A stretch of 64,000 nucleotides of DNA from Acinetobacter lwoffii (GTDB taxonomy: Bacteria > Pseudomonadota > Gammaproteobacteria > Pseudomonadales > Moraxellaceae): positions 1 to 64,000 of the forward strand of contig NZ_JALJVC010000012.1 of assembly GCF_022967985.1 (NCBI RefSeq), written 5' to 3'. Below are positions 1 to 8,362 of this stretch, in pieces. The stretch's first letter is position 1; every line of letters begins with the position of its first letter. The notes below the pieces were generated by a model, which saw only the letters and a program-made list of their open reading frames with translations, did no database searches and had not been told where the DNA came from. Both the position numbers and the translations under genes were made by a program.

Positions 1-365
1 ATTCGTCACCAGCAAGCTAGGTCGGCTATATTACTCTCTATCTCTAGAAAGTCAACCAGTAATTTAGATTATTTCTAAACTTTCTTTCTAAAACCCAACT
101 CAATCAAATTCAACTAAGTTACTGTTTTATCAGAAGTTTTAATCTTCATCACCGCCGATGGATGTGCATTCTACAGCATTTCAGAGCCCGTGCAACACCT
201 TTTTCAAGAAAATCATTTTGTATGTATATTTTTTAAGCTTTTCGTGTGTTTTCATTCATTTTTTATACAAATTTGCTTAAATGATGTCTATTCGTGAATA
301 TAACGTTTATTATTTTTATACTAATAAGTAGTGCTACTTACACAGAAAAGGCCTCAGGTTACCTT
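1..365. other. AT-rich intergenic region upstream of mlaA
   Basis: No convincing coding sequence, tRNA or terminator is visible on either strand. The last 150 bases are very AT-rich and probably hold the mlaA promoter, but I cannot place a clear -35/-10 pair. The left part may be the upstream region of a gene lying outside the window. Confidence 0.5.
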
Positions 366-1265
366 ATGCATCGTTCTATTTACTTATCTATATGCTTATT
401 TTCTTTAGCTTCAAGCGCACATGTTTTCGCCGAGGCGGCCATCAGTGTGGAAAATCTGGAAAAAGAGCCTGCAAAAACGCCGCTTAGAACAAAAATCTCG
501 ACCAAAGCACAACAATTACAAACGCAACTGAAAGTTGATGCCAGTGCAGCACAGGCTGAAGAAGTTAAAGATCCTTTTCAACCGTTAAATAGAAAGATCT
601 ATCAGTTTAATGATGCGATTGACCGCACCGTGGTACGTCCCATAGCCGTACAATATGTGGAAAAAGTTCCTCAAGATGTTCGTGGCAGCTATACCCAGTT
701 CCGCAGTAACCTAGGTGAACCTTGGAATGTGGTGAATCAGCTGATTCAAGGTCGTCCTGCCCGCGCTGCTAAATCCCTAGGTCGTTTTACCATTAACACC
801 TTAACAACTTTAGGACTGGCTGATCCAGCGCGTCGCCTGGGCTTGAGTCATGAAGAGGAAAAATTTGGAATTACCTTAGGTTATTATGGCGTGCCTTCTG
901 GCCCTTATATCATGTTGCCATTTTTAGGTCCAAGTTCTGTCCGTGGCGTAATCGGTACTGCTGTAGATAGTCAAGCTCGTCCACAAAAATACATTCTCGA
1001 AGATGAAGATGGACTTTACTGGACTGATCAGTTTTGGCGTGCCATCGATACCCGTTCAGAAATACTGGACGTTGAAGGAGTGCTGACTGGCGATCGCTAT
1101 GCGCAGATTCGCGATATTTATTTACAACGTACCAATTATGCAATTGCAGAAAAGAAAGGTACAGAACAAGATACGCTTTTCCTAGAAGATGATTTTGAAG
1201 ATGACAATTCTGATGATGCACCTTCTAGTGATAGCAACATTGAATCTTCAAACGAAGATCTTTAA
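366..1265 (+). CDS. mlaA: MlaA/VacJ family phospholipid-trafficking protein
   Basis: MlaA is the outer-membrane component of the Mla system, which removes mislocalised phospholipids from the outer leaflet and passes them via MlaC to the inner-membrane MlaFEDB complex. The 299-residue protein has the family core: DPFQPLNRKIYQFND (about residues 69-83), the FRSNLGEPWNVVNQL stretch, and the GPYIMLPFLGPSSVRG motif near residue 184. The N-terminus is a Sec signal peptide ending in HVFA. Oddly, no lipobox cysteine sits at the cleavage site, although E. coli MlaA is a lipoprotein; the only early Cys (residue 10) is inside the hydrophobic core. The C-terminal tail is strongly acidic. The ATG at 366 is chosen because it begins the signal peptide; an in-frame GTG at 294 would add 24 hydrophobic residues in front. 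No other mla gene is nearby. Confidence 0.9.
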   Translation: MHRSIYLSICLFSLASSAHVFAEAAISVENLEKEPAKTPLRTKISTKAQQLQTQLKVDASAAQAEEVKDPFQPLNRKIYQFNDAIDRTVVRPIAVQYVEKVPQDVRGSYTQFRSNLGEPWNVVNQLIQGRPARAAKSLGRFTINTLTTLGLADPARRLGLSHEEEKFGITLGYYGVPSGPYIMLPFLGPSSVRGVIGTAVDSQARPQKYILEDEDGLYWTDQFWRAIDTRSEILDVEGVLTGDRYAQIRDIYLQRTNYAIAEKKGTEQDTLFLEDDFEDDNSDDAPSSDSNIESSNEDL

Positions 1266-1283
1266 GTTTAAGCTTCATGTATG

Positions 1284-1313
1284 ATTGCTAGTGAAAATCT
1301 GTTCGCTAGCAAT
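1284..1313 (+). terminator. hairpin downstream of mlaA
   Basis: An 11-bp stem (1284-1294 with 1303-1313, one G-T pair) and an 8-nt loop follow the mlaA stop by about 20 bases. The trailing sequence is only weakly T-rich, so terminator function is likely but not certain. Confidence 0.5.
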
Positions 1314-1368
1314 ACTTTGCTTGTTATAGTACATCTTATAGCCAATCCTGGGATTGAATCACTTTTTT

Positions 1369-2337
1369 ATGTATTTCATTCAACCGACTCGTGATATTCC
1401 TTACTTAGATCAAGTACTTGATACGCTTCCTCATGTTCAGATGATCTATCTGGATGATCATGAACTGTATGACTCTACGATTATTGCGATTGCAGATGTA
1501 CATGATTATCTGAAATATAAGTGGAATCTGCCTACGATTGTACTGGCCTTAGAAAATGAAGGTACTGCTTTGGCTCAGGCCTGGGAACAAGGGGCTTTAG
1601 CCGGCTGGATCTGGAACAAGCTTCCCGAGAATCCAGATCTGGCATTACAAAAAATTGATGCACAATATAAGCGTAACCAGGATAGCCGTGACCTGCCTTC
1701 TGCTGCAGAACTACAAAAAAAATTGTTACCGAATCCGATTGAACTGACCAATTACGAGGTCGAAACCTATTTTCAGCCTTCAGCCTATCTTTCAGGGGAT
1801 TGGTATGATTATTGGAAAATCAGCGACAAAGAAGTGATTTTCTATTTGGCCGATGTATCCGGACATGGCGTCACCAGTAGTTTGCTCACGTCCTGGATGG
1901 CAGCTTTCCATGGTCGCTCCAAGACGCCGCGCGAGCTGATCAAGAAGCTGAACGGTATGCTGATGCAGGAAAATATTGAAAAGCACATCACCATGATTGC
2001 CGGGATTCTTAATCTGGAAACCCATGTATTAAAATGGTCCAGCGCTGGACATTATCCTCCACCGATTATATTTGAACCCAATCAAGAACCTAAAATCCTC
2101 TCTTCCAGCAGTTTCCCTTTGGGCTTAACCGAAGATCTTGAAGTTGAGGAAAATGAATGGATATTAAGTCGCAATGCGCGCTTTATTATCTGTTCGGATG
2201 GCGCACTGGAACCTTTTGATGGTGGTTTAAATGAACAATTCTCGCAATTATTACACCATTTGCAGAATCAATCTTTTCAGGCTCCGGAACATGTGGCTGA
2301 CGATATCGCCTTTTTAAGCTTTATCCGCGTAAATTAG
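1369..2337 (+). CDS. gigA: GigA-like PP2C/SpoIIE-family serine phosphatase
   Basis: This is a 322-residue protein with an N-terminal receiver-like region (about 1-120) and a C-terminal RsbU/SpoIIE-type PP2C phosphatase domain (about 125-320). The phosphatase motifs are visible: LSGDWYDYW, FYLADVSGHGVTSS with the metal-binding Asp/Gly, and the late FIICSDGALEPF. In A. baumannii the GigA phosphatase and the STAS protein GigB form a stress pathway needed for antibiotic tolerance and growth in Galleria; GigA dephosphorylates GigB. The gene directly downstream here is a STAS protein, which fits that pair. I use the ATG at 1369. An in-frame TTG at 1354 is possible, but GGGA sits immediately against it. 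The N-terminal receiver lacks an obvious full phospho-acceptor signature, so it may be a pseudo-receiver. Confidence 0.8.
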   Translation: MYFIQPTRDIPYLDQVLDTLPHVQMIYLDDHELYDSTIIAIADVHDYLKYKWNLPTIVLALENEGTALAQAWEQGALAGWIWNKLPENPDLALQKIDAQYKRNQDSRDLPSAAELQKKLLPNPIELTNYEVETYFQPSAYLSGDWYDYWKISDKEVIFYLADVSGHGVTSSLLTSWMAAFHGRSKTPRELIKKLNGMLMQENIEKHITMIAGILNLETHVLKWSSAGHYPPPIIFEPNQEPKILSSSSFPLGLTEDLEVEENEWILSRNARFIICSDGALEPFDGGLNEQFSQLLHHLQNQSFQAPEHVADDIAFLSFIRVN

Positions 2338-2449
2338 CAGTATATTTACAGGCTTTATAAGCACTTAATTTGATTACTACTTTCAGCCACTTGAGTATCA
2401 ATACACCCTATGGGATAATTTAATATCCTTCTCTGCAAATGGCATTTAT

Positions 2450-2968
2450 ATGTCAACAGGTCATGTTGAATATGCAAGTCTGAACGGAACGCATATTTTT
2501 AAGCTTATCGGCGAAGTGCGTGCCCAATCTTGTATTAGTCTAGACAAATTACTGAACAAAATTGAACAGCAAGACAACGTAGTTGGCGCTATCGTTGATC
2601 TCACCGAAACCAGTTTCATTGACAGTACCGTACTGGGTGTTTTAGCGAAACTAGGACTCAAACTCAAGCAAGTACACAATATTCAGGCTGTCATGCTTTC
2701 TACCAATTCTGACATTACCACTTTGGCCAACAGTATGGGATTGAGCCAGGTGTTTGTGATTCTGAATTATTGTGGTGATCCAAATATCTGCACACGTGCG
2801 CTGATGGAAGAACATGTCACGCATCAAAATATGCTGAATACGGTTCTGGATGCGCATAAAACCTTGATGAAACTGAATCAAAGCAATCAGAACATGTTTG
2901 AACCTTTAGTCAAACAGCTACAGAAAGAGCAAGACAATTTAGATAAAATTTCCGAGCAAAAGGTATAA
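2450..2968 (+). CDS. gigB: GigB-like STAS-domain anti-sigma factor antagonist
   Basis: This 172-residue protein has an N-terminal STAS domain (about 5-110). The motif VDLTETSFIDSTVLGVL places the likely phosphorylated Ser/Thr at residues 59-60, as in SpoIIAA/RsbV. The roughly 60-residue C-terminal extension is polar and helix-rich. In A. baumannii GigB is the substrate of the GigA phosphatase and was reported to connect to the nitrogen PTS protein NPr. It lies 112 bases after gigA on the same strand with no terminator between, so the two are probably co-transcribed, and the amidase gene follows after 20 bases. Confidence 0.8.
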   Translation: MSTGHVEYASLNGTHIFKLIGEVRAQSCISLDKLLNKIEQQDNVVGAIVDLTETSFIDSTVLGVLAKLGLKLKQVHNIQAVMLSTNSDITTLANSMGLSQVFVILNYCGDPNICTRALMEEHVTHQNMLNTVLDAHKTLMKLNQSNQNMFEPLVKQLQKEQDNLDKISEQKV

Positions 2969-2988
2969 CCATCTTATAAGAGGACCCT

Positions 2989-3816
2989 ATGACTTTACTT
3001 TCTGTTGTACAAATGAATTCTCAAAATGAAATTGATGTCAATTTCGTGGAGATTGAATCTTTAATTCAACAAAGTAAGGCCAATGGTGCTGAACTGATTG
3101 TTTTCCCGGAAAACTTTGTCTGTTTTGCAGCAGGTAAACAGCGTGAAACTGCTGCACAATTTGAAGTGATTCAGCAGCGTCTGGAACAACTTGCCCATGA
3201 ATATGACACCTGGATCGTTGCCGGTACATTACCCTGCCCTTATCGTCCAGATGGTTCAATCATTGAGGATGGCCGGGTGCGTACCGTTAGCCTGTGTATC
3301 AGTCCGGAACGGACCGAAGCACGTTATGACAAAATTCACCTGTTTGATGTGCAAGTCGGCGATGCTGTCGGTGGTTATCAGGAATCCAAGTTCTTTGAAC
3401 CCGGCACAGATGTTGTCGTAGCCAAAACACCTTTTGGCAATATTGGGTTAATGGTCTGTTATGACCTGCGCTTTCCGGAACTGGCGTTAAATTTACGAGC
3501 CAAAGGTGCAAACCTCTTGACCGCTCCTTCTGCCTTTACCTATACCACAGGTGAAATGCACTGGCAGCTTCTTCTGCAAACACGTGCTCTAGATAGCCAA
3601 TGCTCGGTGCTTGGTGCAGCTCAACAAGGCTGGCATGGAGAAAAACGCCAGACTTGGGGACATGCAGCCGCCACCAATAGTCGTGGACAACTTCTTAATA
3701 TGATCCATGCAGAAGGTGCTCAACTCATCACCGTCGACTTTGATTTAAATGAACAGCAAAAAGTGCGTGAATCCATGCCTTTAATGCAACACCGTAGACT
3801 TCTTCAACTTTCCTGA
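2989..3816 (+). CDS. carbon-nitrogen hydrolase, Nit1/deaminated-glutathione amidase type
   Basis: This 275-residue nitrilase-superfamily enzyme has the complete Glu-Lys-Cys triad: E41 (in LIVFPENF), K115 (in RYDKIHLFD) and C157 (in MVCYDLRFPE). The DKIHLFDVQV and CYDLRFPELA contexts match the Nit/YbeM branch, whose known members hydrolyse deaminated glutathione, a side product of transaminases. Length and motifs are full-size with nothing missing. The start is the ATG at 2989, preceded by AAGAGGA at good spacing. It follows gigB by 20 bases, but this linkage does not by itself show a role in GigAB signalling. Substrate is inferred from family only. Confidence 0.8.
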   Translation: MTLLSVVQMNSQNEIDVNFVEIESLIQQSKANGAELIVFPENFVCFAAGKQRETAAQFEVIQQRLEQLAHEYDTWIVAGTLPCPYRPDGSIIEDGRVRTVSLCISPERTEARYDKIHLFDVQVGDAVGGYQESKFFEPGTDVVVAKTPFGNIGLMVCYDLRFPELALNLRAKGANLLTAPSAFTYTTGEMHWQLLLQTRALDSQCSVLGAAQQGWHGEKRQTWGHAAATNSRGQLLNMIHAEGAQLITVDFDLNEQQKVRESMPLMQHRRLLQLS

Positions 3817-3918
3817 ATCGTTTCATTTGCTTGCATAAAATAACAAAATCCCTGCTTATTCTTCAGGTGAAATCACCGAGCATAGAAGCTCTACGAAAAA
3901 TAAACAGGGATTTAACTC

Positions 3919-4344
3919 ATGTCATTAGAAAAAGCCGTCTATACCGCACATGCCAAAGCCACAGGGGGCCGTGATGGCCGCGCCATTTCTGACGATCAGA
4001 TTCTGGACGTCCAATTGGCCGTACCTAAAGAAATGGGGGGACCAGGCGGTGGAACCAATCCTGAACAGCTCTTTGCCGCAGGTTATTCCGCCTGTTTCTT
4101 GGGTGCAATGAAATTTGTTGCCAATCGTGACAAGCTCAATATCAGTAAAGATGCCTATATTGAAGGTGATGTTGGGATTGGTCCGATTCCTACCGGGTTC
4201 GGGATCGAAGTGACATTAAACATCCATCTTGAAGGCATGGATCAGGAAGAAGCAAAAAAACTGGTGGATGCTGCGCATATTGTCTGTCCATACTCAAATG
4301 CGACCCGTAATAATATTGATGTGAACTTAAACGTAATTACTTAA
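3919..4344 (+). CDS. ohr: organic hydroperoxide resistance protein Ohr
   Basis: Ohr is a small thiol peroxidase that reduces organic and fatty-acid hydroperoxides, with lipoyl or thiol reductants. The 141-residue protein has the two catalytic cysteines: C59 (YSACFLGA) and C123 (AHIVCPYSNATR). It also has the conserved active-site Arg18 and Glu49 (NPEQLFAAGYSACF). This placement, with VCPYSNATR, separates Ohr from OsmC. No OhrR-type MarR regulator gene lies next to it. The gene stands alone, 100 bases after the amidase gene, and an inverted repeat follows it. Confidence 0.92.
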   Translation: MSLEKAVYTAHAKATGGRDGRAISDDQILDVQLAVPKEMGGPGGGTNPEQLFAAGYSACFLGAMKFVANRDKLNISKDAYIEGDVGIGPIPTGFGIEVTLNIHLEGMDQEEAKKLVDAAHIVCPYSNATRNNIDVNLNVIT

Positions 4345-4358
4345 TTTTTTTATTTAAC

Positions 4359-4388
4359 AGCTATCCTGAAAAAAGTTTCAGGATAGCT
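4359..4388 (+). terminator. inverted repeat after ohr
   Basis: A perfect 13-bp stem (4359-4371 with 4376-4388) with a 4-nt AAAG loop starts 15 bases after the ohr stop. It has no downstream T-run, so it may stabilise the 3' end or terminate weakly. Confidence 0.45.
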
Positions 4389-4527
4389 AGACTTCAATTA
4401 TAAATTTCAAAATTTACCCGCTTCATCTTTTGTCAAAAGCTACTTCTCTTCCCCACTTGAAAACTGCAGCAAAAACCTAATAACCTATATATAATGATTC
4501 TTATTTACATTTATTCGATTTATATTG

Positions 4528-4920
4528 ATGTTAAAACTAGTTCTTCTGAATTCTCTCCTGTTCCTCACTGCTACAACCTCTTTTGCAGATCTTTATCTCT
4601 CAGAAAAAATCCGTCCGAAAATAAAATCTCTGCTCAATACTGAAATTGAACGCCTACCCATTCCTGCAACACCCAACAATATGATTCTGCCTGAATTTGG
4701 TAAAGGGATTATTGGCTGGGGCGCTGGCCCCAAAGATGCTGAAGCCCGTTTTCTCAATATTACTCAGGCAGATGTTGAAACAATGAAACAGGAAGGACTG
4801 AGTTTAGCAATGGCACAAGCCTGGCAGAACTTTTATGAAAATGAAACTCTGCGTAATCCGGGAAATCCGACTGCACCTTTTCGTGCACAACTCATGAAAA
4901 AAATCGTCAGTCTCTGGTAA
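4528..4920 (+). CDS. small exported protein of unknown function
   Basis: I do not recognise this 130-residue protein. It begins with a clear signal peptide (MLKLVLLNSLLFLTATTSFA, cleavage after FA), leaving a mature domain of about 110 residues without cysteines or membrane segments. Mature-region features include a Pro/Asn-rich stretch (RLPIPATPNNMILPEFG) and a Gly-rich turn (GIIGWGAGPKDAEARF). The ATG at 4528 is preferred over the TTG just before it. It is transcribed alone and ends head-to-head with gspE, 50 bases away. A periplasmic location is inferred from the signal peptide only. Confidence 0.65.
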   Translation: MLKLVLLNSLLFLTATTSFADLYLSEKIRPKIKSLLNTEIERLPIPATPNNMILPEFGKGIIGWGAGPKDAEARFLNITQADVETMKQEGLSLAMAQAWQNFYENETLRNPGNPTAPFRAQLMKKIVSLW

Positions 4921-4970
4921 ATATCCAAAAGTCCTGACGACCATTATGATAAAGCGAGCAGATTAAAAAA

Positions 4971-6458
4971 TTATTCTACTGCTTCGTTGGTTACTCGCAA
5001 TACTTCTTCAATCGTGGTTTTTCCGGCCAGTACTTTACGCAGACCATCATCGCGAATAGAACCTGACTGCTGACGTGCATAACTTTCGATTTCATATTCA
5101 GCCGCATTACCATGAATCAAACGGCGCATATGATCATCGACTGGCACAATTTCATAAATCGCGGTACGACCACTAAAGCCAGTATTGCCACAACGTTCAC
5201 AGCCTTGAGGTTGCGGTAATCTTAAATCTTGGGGATGCTCAATATTACCAAATAGATTCTTTTCGAAAGCATCTGCTTCATGCCAGGTCGCGCAATGTGG
5301 ACACAAGGTACGCACCAGACGTTGGGCTATTACCCCGATTAAAGAACTGGAAAGCAAAAATGGCTCAATCCCCATATCTTTCAGGCGCGTAACCGCACCA
5401 ATGGCAGTATTGGTATGCAAGGTGGATAACACCAGATGTCCTGTCAGGGATGCCTGTACTGCAATTTCTGCGGTTTCCAGATCACGAATCTCACCAACCA
5501 TGACCACATCCGGGTCCTGACGCAACATGGCTTTTAACGCACGGGCAAAAGTCATATCGACTTTGGTATTGACCTGCGTTTGTCCAATGCCTTCCAGTTG
5601 ATATTCAATCGGATCTTCAGCCGTGAGGATGTTTTTAGAACCGTCATTCAGGTCAGAAAGTGCCGCATATAAGGTGGTGGTTTTACCCGAACCGGTCGGG
5701 CCGGTTACCAAAATAATTCCATGTGGGCGATGCACTAGAGTCTTGAGTCGATCATAGTCATTATTCATCAGGCCCAAATGGGTCATGTTCAAACGGCCTG
5801 CCTGCTTGTCCAGAAGACGCATCACCACACGTTCACCATAAGAAGATGGCAAGGTTGATACACGCACATCGACTTCACGCCCTGCCAGACGCAAGGAAAT
5901 ACGGCCATCTTGCGGAATACGTTTTTCGGCAATATCCAGTTTGGCCATGACTTTAATCCGTGAAACCAGAAGCGGGGCCAGTTCACGGCGTGGCTGGACA
6001 ATTTCGCGTAACTGGCCATCGACCCGTAAACGCACCGACAGTTTTTTCTCAAAAGATTCAATATGAATATCGGAAGCCCCAACACGAATTGCTTCGGATA
6101 ATAGCGCATTGATCAGACGTACAATTGGCGCATCATCTTCCTGATCCATCAGGTCTTCAGCTTCCGGTACCGAATCAGCCAGACTGAGTAAATCCGGATG
6201 ATCTTCCAGACCGGCAGCCACCTGCTGTGATTCGCCGCTATCTCCGGCAAAACTGGAACTGAGTAACTGGTTAAATTCCTGTTCGCTACAGAGTTGAAAA
6301 TGAGCCGGATAACCGAGCAGACGGCGGGCTTCCTGCAATGCAAGCATCGAGGTATTGTCACGGCGCAGAATAAAGGCCTGATCTCCCTCATAACGCAACA
6401 GCACACCATGGCGCTTGGCGAAGCTATATGGGATTTGTAATTGTTTAAGTACTTGCAT
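4971..6458 (-). CDS. gspE: type II secretion system ATPase GspE
   Basis: GspE is the cytoplasmic hexameric ATPase that powers assembly of the type II secretion pseudopilus. The 495-residue protein has an N-terminal GspE/PilB domain (1-110), Walker A GPTGSGKT at about 253-260, the Asp box TAEDPIEYQ, Walker B QDPDVVMVGEIRD, the His box LTGHLVLSTLHTN, and a paired CxxC zinc motif (LCPHC and CERCG) as in GspE and PilB. The absence of a long PilB-type N-terminus favours GspE. No other gsp or pil gene is adjacent, consistent with the dispersed T2SS genes of Acinetobacter. It is transcribed divergently from the DUF432-like gene. Confidence 0.88.
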   Translation of the reverse strand: MQVLKQLQIPYSFAKRHGVLLRYEGDQAFILRRDNTSMLALQEARRLLGYPAHFQLCSEQEFNQLLSSSFAGDSGESQQVAAGLEDHPDLLSLADSVPEAEDLMDQEDDAPIVRLINALLSEAIRVGASDIHIESFEKKLSVRLRVDGQLREIVQPRRELAPLLVSRIKVMAKLDIAEKRIPQDGRISLRLAGREVDVRVSTLPSSYGERVVMRLLDKQAGRLNMTHLGLMNNDYDRLKTLVHRPHGIILVTGPTGSGKTTTLYAALSDLNDGSKNILTAEDPIEYQLEGIGQTQVNTKVDMTFARALKAMLRQDPDVVMVGEIRDLETAEIAVQASLTGHLVLSTLHTNTAIGAVTRLKDMGIEPFLLSSSLIGVIAQRLVRTLCPHCATWHEADAFEKNLFGNIEHPQDLRLPQPQGCERCGNTGFSGRTAIYEIVPVDDHMRRLIHGNAAEYEIESYARQQSGSIRDDGLRKVLAGKTTIEEVLRVTNEAVE

Positions 6459-6551
6459 CGCGGATTATAATAATGATGAAAAAATTTAAATTGAGTGTAC
6501 TCTAAGCATATGACAGCGTGAAGTATGTTTTCAAAGATTTAGCAAGAAAGG

Positions 6552-7382
6552 ATGCCAAGATTGCCGCGAGATAAAGATGAATTAATCCCGAATACAGCGA
6601 AAATGCGCTGGTGGGGAGAACAGAATTTTGAAATAAATCAGTCTAAAGCCTGGCAGTTTGGCTCCTTGCTGTTTCGGCTGACCCGAGGGATTCAGGAATG
6701 GCGACTGGAATATTTCCGCCCTTCTGTGCAATACGATTATGAACAGCAATGGCATCAGATTGATGATCCGAATTTTGCCTTTCCCCCACCTGTGAAAATT
6801 GAACGCTATATGTTCAAATCCACGCAAAACAAATTGCAACTGATGCCACGCCTTGCAGACCGTTCTGTGGTGATTAAACCAGTCGATCCGATTTATATTC
6901 CTGCCGGACAGCGCGGTACGCTTTATATCAGCACGCCCTTATGGATTGCCGGTTTTGTCGAGGGGCAGCGCGAACCGATTTTCGATTTGCCGGTAATCTT
7001 GCCAAAAGACACCTGGTTTGGACCCAATCACCGTTCGGGGGAAATCTGTTATGCCACCGCAGTCGATGGCAGAACCGAACTGAAACAGTTACATCCGCGA
7101 GCCTTTCGTGCAGTCACGCCGATTGAGTTTCACAATACCAGTAACCAGCAATTGCGCTTTGACCGAATGAATGTGCCAGTGCCTGCCCTGCCGCTTTTTT
7201 ACAGTGAAAGTACCGGCCGCTTATGGACCTCACAAATCCGCGTTTTGCATGAAAGTTCGGATCGTCCACCACGGATTCGGGTCGAAAACCGCACACCACC
7301 AAATGCTGGTGAAGTGGCCTATCTGCATCCACCGCGCGATCCGGCAGGTGCGTTATTTAATATGTTTGATTCATTTTTCTAA
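6552..7382 (+). CDS. DUF432-like protein paired with a mechanosensitive channel
   Basis: This 276-residue soluble protein has no signal peptide or membrane helix. It is rich in beta-type sequence and aromatic residues, with stretches such as IYIPAGQRGTLYISTPLWI and a proline-rich C-terminus. From memory it resembles DUF432, a family repeatedly found next to MscS channels; I hold this assignment moderately. The stop is 9 bases before the mscS start, so the two form an operon and the product may modulate the channel. The ATG at 6552 has AAAGG almost against it, so a TTG at 6561 is a possible alternative start. Confidence 0.6.
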   Translation: MPRLPRDKDELIPNTAKMRWWGEQNFEINQSKAWQFGSLLFRLTRGIQEWRLEYFRPSVQYDYEQQWHQIDDPNFAFPPPVKIERYMFKSTQNKLQLMPRLADRSVVIKPVDPIYIPAGQRGTLYISTPLWIAGFVEGQREPIFDLPVILPKDTWFGPNHRSGEICYATAVDGRTELKQLHPRAFRAVTPIEFHNTSNQQLRFDRMNVPVPALPLFYSESTGRLWTSQIRVLHESSDRPPRIRVENRTPPNAGEVAYLHPPRDPAGALFNMFDSFF

Positions 7383-7391
7383 GGGCGTCTG

Positions 7392-8315
7392 ATGCCAAGT
7401 TCAAATATTCCGACCGAAGTCACCAACAGCCTGAAGGGAGTATTTACCAATATCAATACCGACCGTTTGACCGAAGTTCTGGTGGCGGTGGTGTTGTGCT
7501 TTATTGGTTTCCTGATCGCACGCTTTATTTCCAATACCTTTATTCGCACCATTGGTGTCCGTTTTAATGCCCATCAGAAACTGGTCTGGCGCCGCGGAAT
7601 TTTCTATTTTATCTTCCTGCTGTTTGTGATGGCTAGTCTGAAAGAAGCCGGTTTTAAACTCAGTGTCTTCCTTGGCGCTGCAGGGATTTTAACGGTCGCA
7701 CTGGGTTTTGCTTCGCAAACCTCAGCATCCAACCTGATCAGTGGTCTGTTCCTGATTGGTGAAGGTTCTTTTGAAGTCGGTGATACCATCCAGATTACCT
7801 TGATTCGTGGGCATACCATTGAAGGCGAAGTGATTTCGATTGATCTGCTCTCGGTTAAACTTTTGACCCAAGATAATATCTATGTGCGTTTACCGAATGA
7901 ACAGCTAATTCGGGCACCGGTGCAAAACCTGTCAAAATTTCCGATACGGCGGATTCCGATTACCTTGGCAATCAATTTCCATGAAGATATTATCAAGGTG
8001 CGCGAAGTTCTGCTGGATGTTGCCAACAAGTATCCACTGGTTCTGGCCGACCCGAAACCTGCAGTCACCGTTACCGCTTTCCGTGAATCTTCGATTGAAC
8101 TGCTGTTTGCAGTGTGGTGCCAACAGGAAAACTACCTGAAAGTTCGTGATGAAATGCAGGAACGGATTCGCAACGGCTTTGTCGATAACCAGATTGAAAT
8201 TCCGGTGCCGAAAATGGGCTTTGTCGATCACCCACTTTCCCGCCCTTTGGAAAATGAAGAAATCGATCAATATGCCAATGAAAAGACCCTCAAAAGAGAG
8301 CCTGATCTGAAATAA
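7392..8315 (+). CDS. small-conductance mechanosensitive channel, MscS family
   Basis: MscS channels open under membrane tension to release solutes on hypo-osmotic shock. The 307-residue protein has three N-terminal membrane segments (about 27-47, 67-85 and 90-130). The pore helix region reads LGAAGILTVALGFASQTSASN, the Gly/Ala pattern of TM3. The beta domain follows (VGDTIQITLIRGHTIEGEVISIDLLSVKL), then the C-terminal alpha/beta domain, and a charged tail from residue 285. Its length is close to E. coli MscS (286). It is co-transcribed with the DUF432-like gene upstream, and a REP-like palindrome lies just after it. Confidence 0.88.
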   Translation: MPSSNIPTEVTNSLKGVFTNINTDRLTEVLVAVVLCFIGFLIARFISNTFIRTIGVRFNAHQKLVWRRGIFYFIFLLFVMASLKEAGFKLSVFLGAAGILTVALGFASQTSASNLISGLFLIGEGSFEVGDTIQITLIRGHTIEGEVISIDLLSVKLLTQDNIYVRLPNEQLIRAPVQNLSKFPIRRIPITLAINFHEDIIKVREVLLDVANKYPLVLADPKPAVTVTAFRESSIELLFAVWCQQENYLKVRDEMQERIRNGFVDNQIEIPVPKMGFVDHPLSRPLENEEIDQYANEKTLKREPDLK

Positions 8316-8324
8316 CCCTTAGAT

Positions 8325-8360
8325 TCCCTCTCCTTTTTAAAGGAGAGGGTTAGCGAGAGG
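8325..8360. repeat. REP-like CT/GA palindrome
   Basis: The hairpin CCCTCTCCTTT / AAGGAGAGGG is followed by a TTAGCGAGAGG tail. It lies between the convergent mscS and DUF2339 genes. Related elements occur at 14013-14187, 25014-25160, 39057-39092, 56762-56842 and 58008-58078. Confidence 0.65.
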
Positions 8361-8362
8361 AT

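Noticed and set aside
1..293. Possible tRNA or small RNA at the left edge
   Set aside because: No cloverleaf-compatible T-loop (GTTCRA) or acceptor stem was found.
8325..8360. The CT/GA palindrome as the terminator of mscS
   Set aside because: No T-run follows; its tail repeat and relatives elsewhere mark it as a REP-like element.
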